The notes under the pieces were generated by a model, which saw only the letters and a program-made list of their open reading frames with translations, was not told where the DNA came from and searched no databases. Below, one piece after another: positions 11,891 to 25,100 of a DNA stretch of 64,000 bases. The stretch spans positions 15,003,353 to 15,067,352 of the forward strand of contig NC_089827.1 in the NCBI RefSeq assembly GCF_035046505.1. The letters run 5' to 3'. This DNA comes from Tiliqua scincoides (Eukaryota; Chordata; Lepidosauria; Squamata; Scincidae). Numbering within the stretch: position 1 is the first letter of the stretch; every line of letters starts with the position of its first letter. The position numbers and the translations under genes were made by a program.

Positions 11891-12244
11891 TAATAGAATG
11901 CAGGTGGGGCCTTCACATCTGTGGAATGTGTATCAGCAGACCTGGCTCAATGTGGGTCCCCTGAACCCCCAGACTTGGCCCAACCTAAGTCCTCTGGAGT
12001 GCTTCCCTGGGCCTCAGAATACTTTATATAGCATAAACATGTCACTGGAATGTCACTTTTTTTGGCTGAAAAGGCCACTCCACAGAGGCCATGGGCAGAT
12101 GTGCACGGCCTCTGTGGGGTTCAGAAAGCCCCCCGGAGGCGACTGAAGTACAGCTCCAGTTGTCTCTGGTGGGCTTAAAGGGGTGAAAATAATGGATTTC
12201 ATTATATGTGGTTTTTGGTATCTGTGGAGGGTCCAAGAACAGAT

Positions 12245-12397
12245 CCCCCACGGTTAATGAGGCCCCACCTGTATGCTGCTTCTTCGTTGCATTTTATTGT
12301 TGAAATGCAAGCTGCTTCGGGAGCCTCTTTTTTAACGAGAAAAGTGGGCTAACAATGTTTTAAAATAAAATAAATAAATTCTCCATAAAATGAGTGT
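12245..12397 (+). repeat. unclassified retroelement 3' tail
   Basis: 'aagctgcttcgggagcctc' followed by 'aaaagtgggctaacaatg' and AAATAAAATAAATAAAT resembles the 3' tail of LINE/SINE copies. Lies just downstream of the ZNF277 transcript. Confidence 0.45.
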
Positions 12398-12521
12398 GAT
12401 TGGAAGAGAAGCTGAAGGTCTATTGAGTTAGGGTGACTTCAAGAAATAATACATACATAAAATGAAGAGATCATTCACATTTGGCACCAGACGCCCATAA
12501 AACATAAGCCATAATAGTAGT

Positions 12522-12527
12522 TTTATT
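12522..12527 (-). promoter_or_regulatory. candidate ZNF277 polyadenylation signal
   Basis: AATAAA on the minus strand about 380 nt beyond the stop codon is the first canonical hexamer I see in a reasonable 3' UTR. No transcript evidence is available, and longer 3' UTRs are possible. Confidence 0.4.
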
Positions 12528-12908
12528 GTAGCTTTTTCATCTGACCATCATCTACTAAAGATTGCCCATCAATGAGGCTAGAAATATTCCCAGCAATCGC
12601 CAAGAGGTATCATGAATGACGCATGGATTCCAGTGGCACCTATAGTAGTTGAATCAGCTAGGAAGAATTCTCTACTAAGAAGTATGACGACATTATGTTT
12701 CTGAAAGTTAAACCAATCATCTATCCAGCAGTAAGTATCTGGAAACAAAAGCAGAAGCAATGACACTACATTTGTTTAAAAATGCTTATTGGTTTTTAAT
12801 TTGAGTTTCCCATTCAATGCGTTGGTTGATTAAAATCACTGCACCGGGTCACCAAATCAGATTTCACTTTCCCATAGTCCATGTATTAGGAAAAACAATC
12901 TGTTGGAA

Positions 12909-13101
12909 TCAGGATTCTTCATTATTTATCTTCTCACAAAGAAGTTCGTTCAACACACTGCTCCTTTTCAGAGTTTCGATGTTAGAAATGTCCTCGCTAA
13001 TCACAGGTGCGTCCTCTCTGTACTTCCCAGCTGTGGGTTCATCCTCGTTGTCCGAGAGCGTACAGAGCAGAATATCATTTTCATAGGTAGGAAAATAATA
13101 C
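12909..13101 (-). CDS. ZNF277: ZNF277 coding exon 12 (terminal, acidic tail)
   Basis: Residues 378-441: YYFPTYENDILLCTLSDNED, then an acidic serine-rich tail ending KINNEES and TGA at 12,911-12,909. The acceptor is TTTTTACATTTCAG. Confidence 0.96.
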
Positions 13102-16100
13102 CTGAAATGTAAAAAACAGAAAGAGTAACAAAGTACTTTTACAATCCAAGTCCTCCTCTGTATGCATACCAAATAGCATGATTCCACTGGACCAACTTCC
13201 AGTATCCTTATAACATATGAAAGGCTCTCCCCACATGCATACAACTGCATATACATTGGGGCTTCCTGGAAAATGAATGCCTGATTGCACAGGTGTCTAG
13301 ATCATACAGACACCTCTAGCTGCGTACAGCTATATTTATTATTTGTTTTAAGAATTTATATTTCGTCTTCCCCATGCTGAAGCAAATGCTTAAGGTTATA
13401 TACACCTAAGTGCTCCTTAGAGATGTTCTATCGAACAATGTTGAGGTCAGGGCAGGGCAAATGGGTCTGTGGCCCTACTCTCCACTCCATGCAGTCAACA
13501 GATGTAGGCAGGAGGTGAACTGAAAAGGTTCTTGTGTGTAGCCAACTCGCTTTGGTACATATCATCCAACATATTGAGAGTTCAATCCTATGCATGCCTA
13601 CTCAAAATTAAGTCACATTATGGGCAGTGGGGCTTACTCCCAGGTAAGTATGGATAGGATTGCAGCCATCGTCATTACAGGTCTTGGCAACAGTTTACAG
13701 GCTGTTCAAGGCACAAGCCAGCAATAATATTGGAAACATCTTAAAGATTTCAGTGTGTACTTGTAGTATTCTCTGATCAATTACTATGCTGTTTTCAGTG
13801 CTGTGCACTGTGTGCTGTATTGGGCTGTACCTATAAGAAGACAATGGTGTACAGCATGGGCTAGATCAGTCACCAATTTTCACAGTCATAGTGAACATGC
13901 ATTGTGGTCTAGAAGCAGGGCCGGCTTTAGCCCAATTCCAGCGATTCAGCAGAACTGGGCCCTGCACTGTGGCAGACAGCGGGTTGCCCAAAGCCTCAGT
14001 TGGCACTTTGCATTGAGGCAAGCCTTGATGCAGAATCTGGCATGGCAAGTGGAGCTCTTGTGTGGCTGCCTGCCCGCCCCATGTCAAAAACTGGCCCCCG
14101 GAAACAGCTGGTAGTTATATCATTATGTCATTGCCATCTACTTCCAGGTGCCACACTTTGCGCAAGGCGCCATAGGTTCCAGTTTTGCCACTGCTCCTCC
14201 CAGTGAGAAGGGGGACCTGTGGGGTGGTGACCCTGCAAAAAAGCCTGCTGTTGGGCCTCGCAGCTCCTAAGCCCAACCGTATCTAGAAGGCAGCTAATTT
14301 TCTAACTTTATAGGTAACTTGGTAAATGGCATACTCTAACAGACATATCACACTTTTCTCATTTGTATAATATCTCGTGCAAGGAAAGCGCCCTACAGGT
14401 AGACCACAGCTGCGATATAAGGACATCTGCAAGAGGGATCTGAAGGCCTTAGGAGTGGACCTCAACAAGTGGGAAACCCTGGCCTCTGAGCGGCCCGCTT
14501 GGAGGCAGGCTGTGCAGCATGGCCTTTCCCAGTTTGAAGAGACACTTGGCCAACACTCTGAGGCTAAGAGGCAAAGAAGGAAGGCCCATAGCCAGGGAGA
14601 CAGACCAGGGACAGACTGCACTTGCTCCCGGTGTGGAAGGGATTGTCACTCCCAGATTGGCCTTTTCAGCCACACTAGACACTGTGCCAGAATCACCTTT
14701 CAGAGCGCGATACCATAGTCTTTCGAGACTGAAGGTTGCCAATACAATACAAATAATATCTGTGCCTCAACCAAGTAGAACTGAGGCAACAGTTTGTGCT
14801 ACAGGCCTGTTAGTCTGGAAGGGGTTTGGCTGTCAGGGACTGTTTGCAGCACTTGTTTGGAAAAAAAAAAAAAGGAGGCCTGAGCCTTCAAGGTGCCAGA
14901 ATGCAAAGTCTAGGTTTCTGTTGTCAGATACTGTCATGTACTGGCTACTGTGCCAAAAATACAAAACAAATACACTTACTGTGGCTGATCCCACATGGAT
15001 CTGTCTGGCAGAAGCATCATGTGTTTGGACTCTTCCATATGATTCACCAGCTCCTTTTTCAACTGAAACTTCTCCTGGCACCCATAACATCGACACTGAT
15101 GGACCTCTCTTCGAATGAAGTTCACTAATTTTACTTGTTGGTAGAAATTCAAATCTAGCAAACAAACAAACGCGTGGTAAAGTTTAAATAAAAGATCTGG
15201 AAGACCCACAATTCCCACTGGACTATTAAAGGGCGCTATCGATCTAAAAATTTTAACTAATTGAGCCACAGCTGTAGAGTTTGGAGAGAAGCATGGGGTG
15301 ATCAGACATGTTATCTGCACAGCAATGCTACTGAGATATTATTGATTACCTCTCCTTTGCTGGAAAAGAGGCCTAAGAGACTTCTAAAAAAATTTTTTTG
15401 TAGTTCATTTAATGGGGTGGAAGTATTCGCACAGCAGCAACACTATGTGAAAACCCAAGATTTTTAAAAAAGAACTTCAAAATCTCGTCAAGAAACCACT
15501 ATAGCAAACAGCCCTGCACGCTGCTTCTGCCAACCTTTGATATTCAGCAAAGGTCAGAACAGCCATAAAAAGTTTCAAGTAGCTGAAAGACTTGGGAGAC
15601 ATACAGGTTGTTTTATGGTCCTCTGACTCCATAAAACCATATCACCTTCACCAATAACAGAAGATGTCGCCAATACAATATATGGTTTGCTCACCGTGTT
15701 CAGACTTAATTTTCAACAAGTCAAATCCATGAACCTCCTGGGGTTGGAGAAAGGGGGAAAAAACTATTATTTTTGGTTTTCAAAAGCCTAGTTCAACTTA
15801 CAGCCCAATCCTATCCTGACCTGGAACAGGAAGGCAGGCTAGTGTGTGCAGTACCCAGCATAGGGTTGGGGCTGGCTGTGGTGCAACCTGGGGCAAGGGG
15901 AATCGATTCCTTTTATTCTGGATAACACGACAGTGGCCTGAATGGGGCTACTTGGATCTGTGCCACCTAAAGAGGTGGTACAGATCTGAGCAGCCCTGCA
16001 CTAGACCAGGCTGCCCAGGAGGGGGGTTATGATCCAGCCTAAGTGCCGGATCCCAACTCCACCCCCTCTCCTGGACCCAGTCTGCCCACTGCCTGCCCTC

Positions 16101-19100
16101 CCCACCCTGGAACAGCCCCAGACCACCCTCACTTAAATTAGGAAATCATATATCAACAATACTGACACAAGCCTCCATATTTCCCAAAGCTAGATCAATA
16201 TAAATTAAGGGCTCAATCTGATCCAATGCTCTAGTACTGATGCAGCTATGCCTGTGGCGGGGGAGGGGGAGGAGTCATGGAGGCCTCCTAAAGGGAATGT
16301 TTGTTCCCTTACCTTGGGGCTGCATTGTGGATAGGATAGGATGGAATCTAAGCCTCTTACCTCCATGTGAGCATAGAGCTTTTCTGTCGTGTCTGCTTGC
16401 TTGTCACAAAAGAGGCAGACAGCACAAACAGGAAGTTCTTCCCAATCAGACCAGTCTCTATAAAGAAGAATTATAAGAAGCCAGTTTTAACTGCTGTTCT
16501 GGGACTGTTTGTGAAAGAAAAAGGAAAGGGATTGACACAGATCCAAAATTCAACTTTATCTTTCCTTAGATTCAAGTAAATGGGGATCAACTTCATGAGT
16601 TTTAATGGAACTTATCAATGTAAATCAGTAGTTCCCAAACTCCTACAAAGGAGTTGGAAAGCATTTAAGTAGATGCAGGGCTAAGGTAGTGACACGATCC
16701 CCAGGATCGTGCCACTACTGGAAAGAGAAGGGTTTTTTTTTTTTTTTTACCTTTTACAAGCAGTGCTGGCATCTGGGAGGTAAGGGCTGCCCAAGCCTCA
16801 GTAACTTAAAAAAAAAAGGCAATAGGAACCCACTTCTGGGTTCTTGATTGAAAACTGGAAGTGGGTTCCGATAGGTATTTTTTCCAGTTTACTGTAGGTT
16901 TTGCCTCATCAGGTAAATGGCAGCTTGGGGAAGGGGAAGAGAAAGGTAAATCATTTCAATCAGGATGGTAGCTGTCCAAGTCCCCTAGCCCAGCTGCATT
17001 TTAAACACAAAACAAAACCTATTACTCTTCTGTGTTGTCTAGCAATTCTCGGTCATCTTCTGACTGAACCTCTTCCCAGGACTTTCCAAATTCCTGAAGA
17101 AAGAAGGGAAAAAAGAAGAGGAAAGAGAAATGCTTTCAGCAAACATAAATATACTTCCATACTACTGTCTCAAAAATGTAAAATACCTACAGAATCTATA
17201 AGGTAGCAGAAAAGAACAATTCAATTCATTTCCTTTGATATGGAGCACTGGGCTTCAATCAGCACTGACATATCTGGGAGTTATGGCAGTACAGGACTCC
17301 CCCCTGCTAAATATAAGAGGACACCATTTAAAAGGTACCTCCTTGCCCAGTTAGCAGGATCTCATACTTAATACAAATCTGCCCAGGCATTTTATTTTTA
17401 CTTCTTTCTTGGGATACAATTGGTCCCAGTTTCAGACTGGTACAGTAAATCTTGACATTAAGGGGTAAAATAAGTGAAACTAAACAAACAAGGAATACAG
17501 ATTCAAGTTTGTACTATGGTTAACAGCCTACCTCGACGTTGTGACTTCAAATAGTTTGTTAGCCCCCAACAAACCATAGTTTGATGAACAGCATTAGTTC
17601 AGATGATCAAACTAATCATAGTTAGACAAAATAAATCATGGTTTCATGTTAACAGCTAAAGTCTATTGAAGGAGGATGGCAAACCTCCTACTTGGCCATT
17701 TCTAGGGCAAAAAATCCCCAGCCAACTAAGGGCCCAATCCTAACCAATTTTCCAGTGCCGGTGCAGCTGTGCCAATGGGTCGTGCACTGCATCTCGTGGT
17801 GGGACAGCAGTCACAGAGGCCCCCTTAAAGTATGGAATCATTTGTTCCCTTACCTTGGGATTGCATTGTGGCTACATCAGTGCTGGAAAATTGGATAGGA
17901 TTAGGTCCTAAAGAACTACCTGGCTATTCCAATATTAAATATCTTCTTGGCGGTCATTATATCAGCATTTACATTGCTTGATAGTTGTGAGGAAATCATA
18001 GACTACATTAACATATCTTGACCTTGCTTCTTACAAGAAGAGCAGGTCGAAGGAGACAGGGTGTTAAAAAGGAGACCATCATTACCACACAATTATACCA
18101 CAAAATGCAGCAGTTTTTGATGACAAATGCAAGCTAAAGAGATGTTTCATCTACTTTAATTGGTGGTTTCAAAACTGTTACACTATCAGGTAAACTGCAC
18201 ACCAACCTACATTTACTAGAATAGCCTGTAACAAGATGTCATTACAGATGAGAGAATGAAAATCCTGTAATTAATTCAGAGAGATGTTACCCTCTAGGGT
18301 GTAAACGCTCCAAAGTGCAGCAAGTCTCATTTTATGTTACTAGGAGAGTGAGATAACACAAGGCAGTTAACACTTCTCTTACTACACAACCCTCCCTCAA
18401 GTATACCACCTCGTTTCCTATGGAAACGGTTGTTTCTAGCAAATTACCTGCTAGCCTTTAAAGAAAATCTAATAGCTGAAAACAACAAGGTACAGAAAAT
18501 AATGTTTCCTCTCTATCCTCTTACAGTGCATTGTTAAAGTGATCCACAAGTTTAAGACGTTTCTGCCCAAAGTTGCACATACGCAACAAGGACCAAATGT
18601 GTACACCTGTGGGCCTGGCAAAAATAGATAAAGTAATACAGTTTGGCATTAAATTGGGAAGTGGCAGCCATACTCAACTACATTAAAGGCAATGAGAATG
18701 TTGCCAATTAGTTTAACTCCAGGTGAATTACAATCCCAAACTATCCATTTATTCTTGCCCTCCACTACAGGAATTACAAGTATTTTCAGACAGTCTAGGC
18801 ACAAAGGCTACCCCTACAGTGGAGTATAGGAACCCAGAACGTTCCCAGAATCCCTGTGGATGCTGAAAACTGCAGATAAGAACATAAGAACAGCCCCACT
18901 GGATCAGGCCATAAGCCCATCTAGTCCAGCTTCCTGTATCTCACAGCGGGCCACCAAATGCCCCAGGGAGCACACCTGATAACAAGAGACCTCATCCTGG
19001 TGTCCTGAAATGCATGGTCTTCTGAGGGACAGGGAAGTCATGCGCGACTTCCCTGCGCCTTAAAATACCTGCTGGAGCCTTTTAATAGGCACATCCAATT

Positions 19101-22100
19101 TGACCAAAAACCAGAACTGCCTGCCTGAAGGCTGCGGCAAGCATTCCGAGTCATGGGGAAGATATGCACAACTCAGAAGGCTGGAGGTCATGCCTGGGAG
19201 GTCCCCATGGGTCCTCCAGATGCTGGTTCAGAACCCATGGTGGGTTCTGAAAATGTGGGTAAAGAGAACCCACTGTACTTTCACTCCCAATATGAATACT
19301 TTTAATGAGAACGGGGGGGGGCATATAAAAAGGGTTGCAAGCAGTGTCTCCACGAACATGTTCTACTTCTTATTACAGGCCATGATGGACAAGGATGGGC
19401 AAGTCCAAGGCTTGCAACTGTATCCTATTAGGTAAGGGTTTCTCAAACTGGTGCGTTACGACACCTCAACCTAAAGGCCCTGGGCTCTCCCCCCTTAAGG
19501 GGCGGGGGCAGGGGGAGAGGGAGGCAGCAATGCGATTCCCAGGATTGTGTCGCTAAGGGGGCTGCAGGGACTGGCATGTACTTACCAGTCCCTGCAGCAG
19601 CCTCCCAGGGGCGCAGGGAGCCCTGTGCGACCCTCTGCAGGGCTCCATGTGTCTTAGAAAGTGAAAGCCGAGCAATTGTGCTCCACTCTGGTTTGCTATT
19701 GCAAGCCAGAGGCAGTCAGACTTCCTAAGCCATGAGCCACAAATTAAGCTAGAACAGAATGCTGGCAACGAAAGAGGCTTTATAGTTGAGACTACAGAAA
19801 TGTCATTCACTTTACAGTATTTATTTCTTAATAATTATTGTTACAAGGCAATACAGGGACAGGTTCACTTAAGACCTGGTTCATGATCCCAGAACGCTTG
19901 GGGGCATGTAAATAATGAACTAGAGAGGTTACGCATCTGTCATTTCGATTATGCTTATTCACATTCAGTGGAACAGAAAGGGAAAGCTTTAATACTGGGC
20001 TGGGTGTCACGGAGGTGGGCTCTTCCCCCTCCCTGCTATTATGTCGGCAGCGAGGAGTGAAAGGAAATTGTGTTGCTACTTTGAAGTGGGATGCTCTTTA
20101 GGGTAGATCCGGGTGCTTTGAAATATAAGACCTTTCCGGTAACATCCAGTCTGAAACAAAAGCGTGAAACTATTTGAAGTCAGTAGAAGAGTCAGGGGTC
20201 TGCCCAGCTAGAGGAATAATACTGCCAAAGTAGACACCAGGATGGAAAATTACAGCTCTGGGAATCAAGAAGGGAGTAAAACCAGGAGCTGACAGCTGTT
20301 ATCGCGTTATCTGAGGAACACGGAGTTTGTAAGGACAGCGACCAGGTGCAGTCAATTGGGAATTCTGCCAGGTGCTTGATATGTAGGGGCTGACTATAAC
20401 CTGACGATGATTTGATAAATCCTTGGGGTTATCCCAACTCAGCGGAATTTAGGATTATTTTATTGCACTGGACCACAAGGGGTTTCAGTTATATAAGTGG
20501 GAAAGATAAGCCTATAGAGCAGGGCTTCCCAAACTAACTGGCTCCACCCAGCACTCTAGAAGAAGCACATGGCTCCCAAAAATGACTGGCAATGATGTAA
20601 TCACCAGTTACCGCCAGGTTTGGAAACCTTGTGTGCCGCTCCAAACAGCAGTAAGAGGGTCAGGATGGGGAGCAGGGCCCTTCTCAGTGTGCGGTTTTCA
20701 CTGCTGCAGCTCTGCCCACCACACTAAGCCCCTGTCTGCTGTTTGGAGTGATGTGGTGCAGTCTCCCTGCCAGGGCAGTGGGGGTCCCGCATCACCCCAG
20801 CAAGTGCTTGCAGCGCCCCAGGGCAGCTCAACACACACTTTAGAAACTGCTGCTATAGAGTATGCTTTGCGCCTGCTAGTGTGCCGCCGCCCCCCCCCCC
20901 CCGGATGAGGGAAGACAGTGGGCGAATGAGTGAGCAGATAAGGGGTGTAGACAAGCAAGAAAGCCCCCCTTCATTTACTTACCAAGAGTAAGTAGCACTC
21001 CAAGAGTGTGGAGTGCATTGCAAGCAGGAGGAGCATGGAGCAGAGAGGCTGTGTACTGCACCACTGGTAAATAAAGTGAAGCGAGTTTGGGCTCCAAAGG
21101 GGGGGCTCACAGCAAGTCAAAAGGAGAAGCATCCAATGGAGATGCTTCTCCAGCCTGCCAAGCATCCAATGGAGTGGCAGGCTGGAGAGGGCAGCAGACA
21201 GAGGGGTGGGAGGCTTGTCCGTTCACCACCCCTCCAGTTGTGTTGATCTATGAAACAGTTTCAGTCTGCTTCATGAAACAGCCAGCCCTGATTGTAGCTG
21301 ACGGAATAGTCCCTTTTACCCAATTCATTCATAGCAGTTTTTTTGCTGTTATTAACAGTTTTCCTAGCCCGTGCAACCCAGTGCTGTTCCAAATAAGGCC
21401 CAATTGCAACATCAAAGCGCTGTTCAGTGTCAGGTGGAAGGTAAAGGGGACAAGATCTCCAAAGGGGAAAAAAATTAGGAAACTGAAGATTATATAGTTA
21501 GGTGTAGCCTCTCTCATACAAATTTCAATATATAAATATGTAAAAGCTTCATCAAACATTGTTTTCAAGAGCTCGTGCACGAAATCTCAGTGATAATCTA
21601 ATGAAAAGAAGTGATGCGTACATGTTGGAATTTCGTCACGTGTTACAAGTGGAACAAAAGGCTTTACTTACTCCTTATATCATGAAAAGACAAAACAATG
21701 ATACTAGCAACATTGGTTAGACCAGCTTGGATGACAACCTATCAAACTAGCGCACAAATGTGCACCAACTCACAAGAACAAAAGTGAAAGACAAGCCATT
21801 ATGAAGGAAACTACATTCACATTTAATCAGAGAGTGAGACACATCTGTTTAAGTTTCATTGGCTTTAAATGGGAGAGTTAAAACTGATTAAGCACATCTG
21901 GAGTATGCTCATACCGTATGCAATCCATCAGCAGCTAGGAATTATGTATAAAATATCTTACCAGGTAATTAATAATATAAAATTTGTCATATTCTCGGTT
22001 TTTGGCATTAATTCTGCGATGCTGCTTCTTTCTCATGTGATCTTTGAGCGTGTTCTTATCTCGAAATATTTTTTCACAGTACAAACACTGCAAACTAAGA

Positions 22101-25100
22101 TTAAAAGCAGATGATTACACAGAAAATACAGGGGCCCTCTTCATTAAAGGCTCGGCACCCGCAGATCCAGATATCCGGGGATGAAGAGCCCATGGCTGGA
22201 AGGCCTCAAAGGACCTCCCAGACACAACTGAAAGTGCCTTCCAGTTGTGTCCAGAAGGTCTTGATGGAACAACATCAAGAACCTTAAATTCAAGTTGTAG
22301 ATCCCTTTGGGCAGAGTGTTTCTGCCTGGCTACTAAAGAGACCATCTTGTAAATCTAATTATAGTGTCTGAGCACGTGACACAAGCTACTCTTGAGGAAC
22401 TATAACAGCAATTTTCAACTGGTGTGCTGTGGCCATGAAAGGTCCGCCGGTGTGTCATGGGAGTTTGGAGCACAGGGTTGAAAATAGCTGAAAAACTCTT
22501 CTGGGTTCTGCGACTCTGTTTCTAGGGTAACCCTCTGTATAATTGATCTGTCATAGCTGGTGAGTCTCCCAGAAGGTGGAAGTGGCATCACAAGAGTCAA
22601 TGACCATAGAGAACAGGTCAACATGCTGTAAGATCACTGAAAATTGTTACCCTAGTCTCGTCTTTCCACCTGCTGCTCTTCCAGGACAAAAATGAATCCT
22701 CTCTATGGAGTCACTAAGGGAACTACAAGCCTATTTCCTATGGCCAATGATAAAAAGACATGGAGATAGTAACCTGGGATATGACATACCTGTCAAGTTT
22801 CTTCTGCAAGACATCCAAGAATTCCTTGCAGTTTACAATGTTATCTGGCAGTCCAACATTGAAAGCATGATCATGTGCCATGTGATTGAGAAGGACCGAC
22901 CTAAAAAAGAAGTAGGGCATTAGGTACTAGGTTTAATGTAGTGTCAGAGCAACTTCATATATGCTCTTTGGAGGAAAGGCTGTTACTATGAATCCAGGAG
23001 CATTGCTAAAAATAACTGTGGCTTTCTGCTTTGTAAGTGTTCTTCTTTTTAATGTGGTAACCACCATACAGAGAGGGAAAAAAGCCCATAGTGTGCGTTT
23101 AAAGCTGCCCCTAGTACCCTGAAATGTATGAATAGTGCTTTAAAGAAATACAGCACAAGCACATAACTGCAGCATTTATTTTGCTGCTGAAGAATTTATC
23201 TGCACTTAATATAAGTCTGAATTTCAGCCACATAAAACCAAGAAAATGAATTGTGACAGCAATGTTATCTTCTAGCAGCCAAAATTTTTTAAAAAAGTAG
23301 TTTAGGGTAATTTAAAGTAGAAGATTTAAAATTGTCATCTCTGCAGTACTTTCCTGCTTTACTCTTGCATTCTTAAAACCAAGAACAATTACTGATTTTG
23401 AGCCATATTTTAATTTATCAACGGGGCACCATTTCAGATATTAGCAGGGGAAGCTAGAGAAAGGATAAGGTTCTCTTTATATATGGTAACAATATTAGGG
23501 TGCAATCATACCCTGTGCTGGAACAGGCAAGCTGAAAGGTTTGAGCTGTATCCAGCGCAGTATAGGGGCCCAAAGCGGCTCAGCCAGAGGCAAGGGGAAA
23601 CTTTTCTCCGTACCTCCGGGTAAGACGCCCTTGCCCCATGGGTCTCCTTGGACTTGTGCCACCTCCTGAGGTGGCACAAGTCCAAGGAGAGCAGAGCGGC
23701 TTCAAGCCACTCCGAACTCCCCTGGAACTGGGGTTGGGATCTGGCATAACTGCCGGATCCCAGCCTCGCCTCCAGCTCCCCACCTGCCCAAGGGACTTGT
23801 GCTGGCCCATGTTGTTCTCTGGATTGCGCCCCCGGTAACATAAGTCACATGCACACTTTAAAGCAAAGATGTGTGTAGGGCCAGCAAGAGGAGTTGACAC
23901 GGTTGGGCACCTATTGAGAGTCCAGAGCCTGCAGAATTGCCCATTGTTGATCCCCAGACTTGTGCCCATAGTTTTTGAGTGGTGATAGCAGTGATGGCTC
24001 AGCTACATTGGAGCCCACTCAGGTAGGAGGGGGCCCATGGAAAGCACTTTAAAGAGGGCCCTCAGACTTGGATGAGTGTCTTTAGAGCAATAATCGAGAA
24101 CTCAAATCCATTTCACTGTTTAAAGCAATAGTCATTGACTGCACAGAACTAATGAGCTGACCCGCAACATACATGCTACTGAAACAAATCCCCTGTGGCC
24201 TGAAATGGGGAAGAGGAAATGCTTACCCTCCCTAAATGGTGCCACTATAACTCCCTAATTAATGTGGAGGAAAAAAGATGGGGGAAGATGATAACCACTT
24301 ATAAAATGACGTATGATGTGGAACAAATGGAGAATTTATCCTTCTGTCATCCTATTACCATACAGATCACCCAATTACACTGATTGGCAGTAGATTCGGA
24401 GCAGAAAAACACTTCTTCATGCAATTATTTTAAGTGATGGGGTTTAACATGGGAGTTGAACCACACAGCCATCGTGGTAAGTGGCATTTTGCTTAGCCTA
24501 GTTGCAAGGAAGCAACAGCAGGAAGAGGTTTATTTTCAGGCCTTGTTCTCAGGCTTCCTGGAAGCATCTGGCTGATCACTATGGGAAACAGGATTCAATT
24601 TGGTCTGATCCAGCAGACTCACGTTCCAATTGCTTGGAGGAGATTCTTAGGACGCAACCCTATCCTGCGCTAGAACAGGCAAGCCAAGAGGCTTGTGCTG
24701 TATCCAGCAGAGGATAGGGGCCAAAAGCGGTTCAGCCAGAGGCAAGAGGAAACATTTCCCCTTACTTCTGGGTAAGGGCCACTGGCCCCCATGGGTCTCC
24801 TCGGACTTGTGTCACCCCTTGGAGCCGCTCTGTTCTGCCCGGGAATGGGGGTTGAGACCTGGCGTAACCGCTTCCCACTCCCCGCCCGCCTGCAGGGCTG
24901 CCACCTTGCTTGCCCTCCCCCTGCCCAGGAAAGCCTCCCTCCCGCCTCCCCCCCACCTCCCTGTGCTGGGCCAACGCAACCAGTGCAGAGGAAGCCAGCG
25001 CGGAGGTTTGTGTTGGCCTCCACAGGCCGGTGCTTTTCTGATTGCCAGTCCTGCTTCTTCCTTGCAAACTGCAAGAGCTCAGCTGTTTGCAGGGCAGTTA

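Larger units (their letters stand above)
3036..12521. other. intergenic DNA downstream of ZNF277
   Basis: No host exon is recognised. Besides the listed elements there are MITE-core sequences near 8,105-8,290 and 9,340-9,790, a hAT-like GC-rich stretch at 7,530-7,640, and a repeated unknown block at 10,435-10,512 that recurs inverted at about 18,545-18,625. The stretches 3,250-4,070, 5,000-6,000 and 8,500-9,300 hold nothing I can name. Confidence 0.6.
13102..14979 (-). other. ZNF277 intron 11
   Basis: Contains a palindromic unit (13,581) and the Ingi/Vingi-like LINE fragment (14,376). 13,680-14,370 is unassigned, with a GC-rich part at 13,915-14,280. Confidence 0.9.
17094..21961 (-). other. 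ZNF277 intron 7
   Basis: Holds the MITE (17,729), CR1-like 3' fragment (18,870), a partial palindromic hAT (19,435-19,700) and a hAT (20,520). 17,920-18,870 and 21,250-21,960 look like ordinary unique sequence. Confidence 0.85.
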
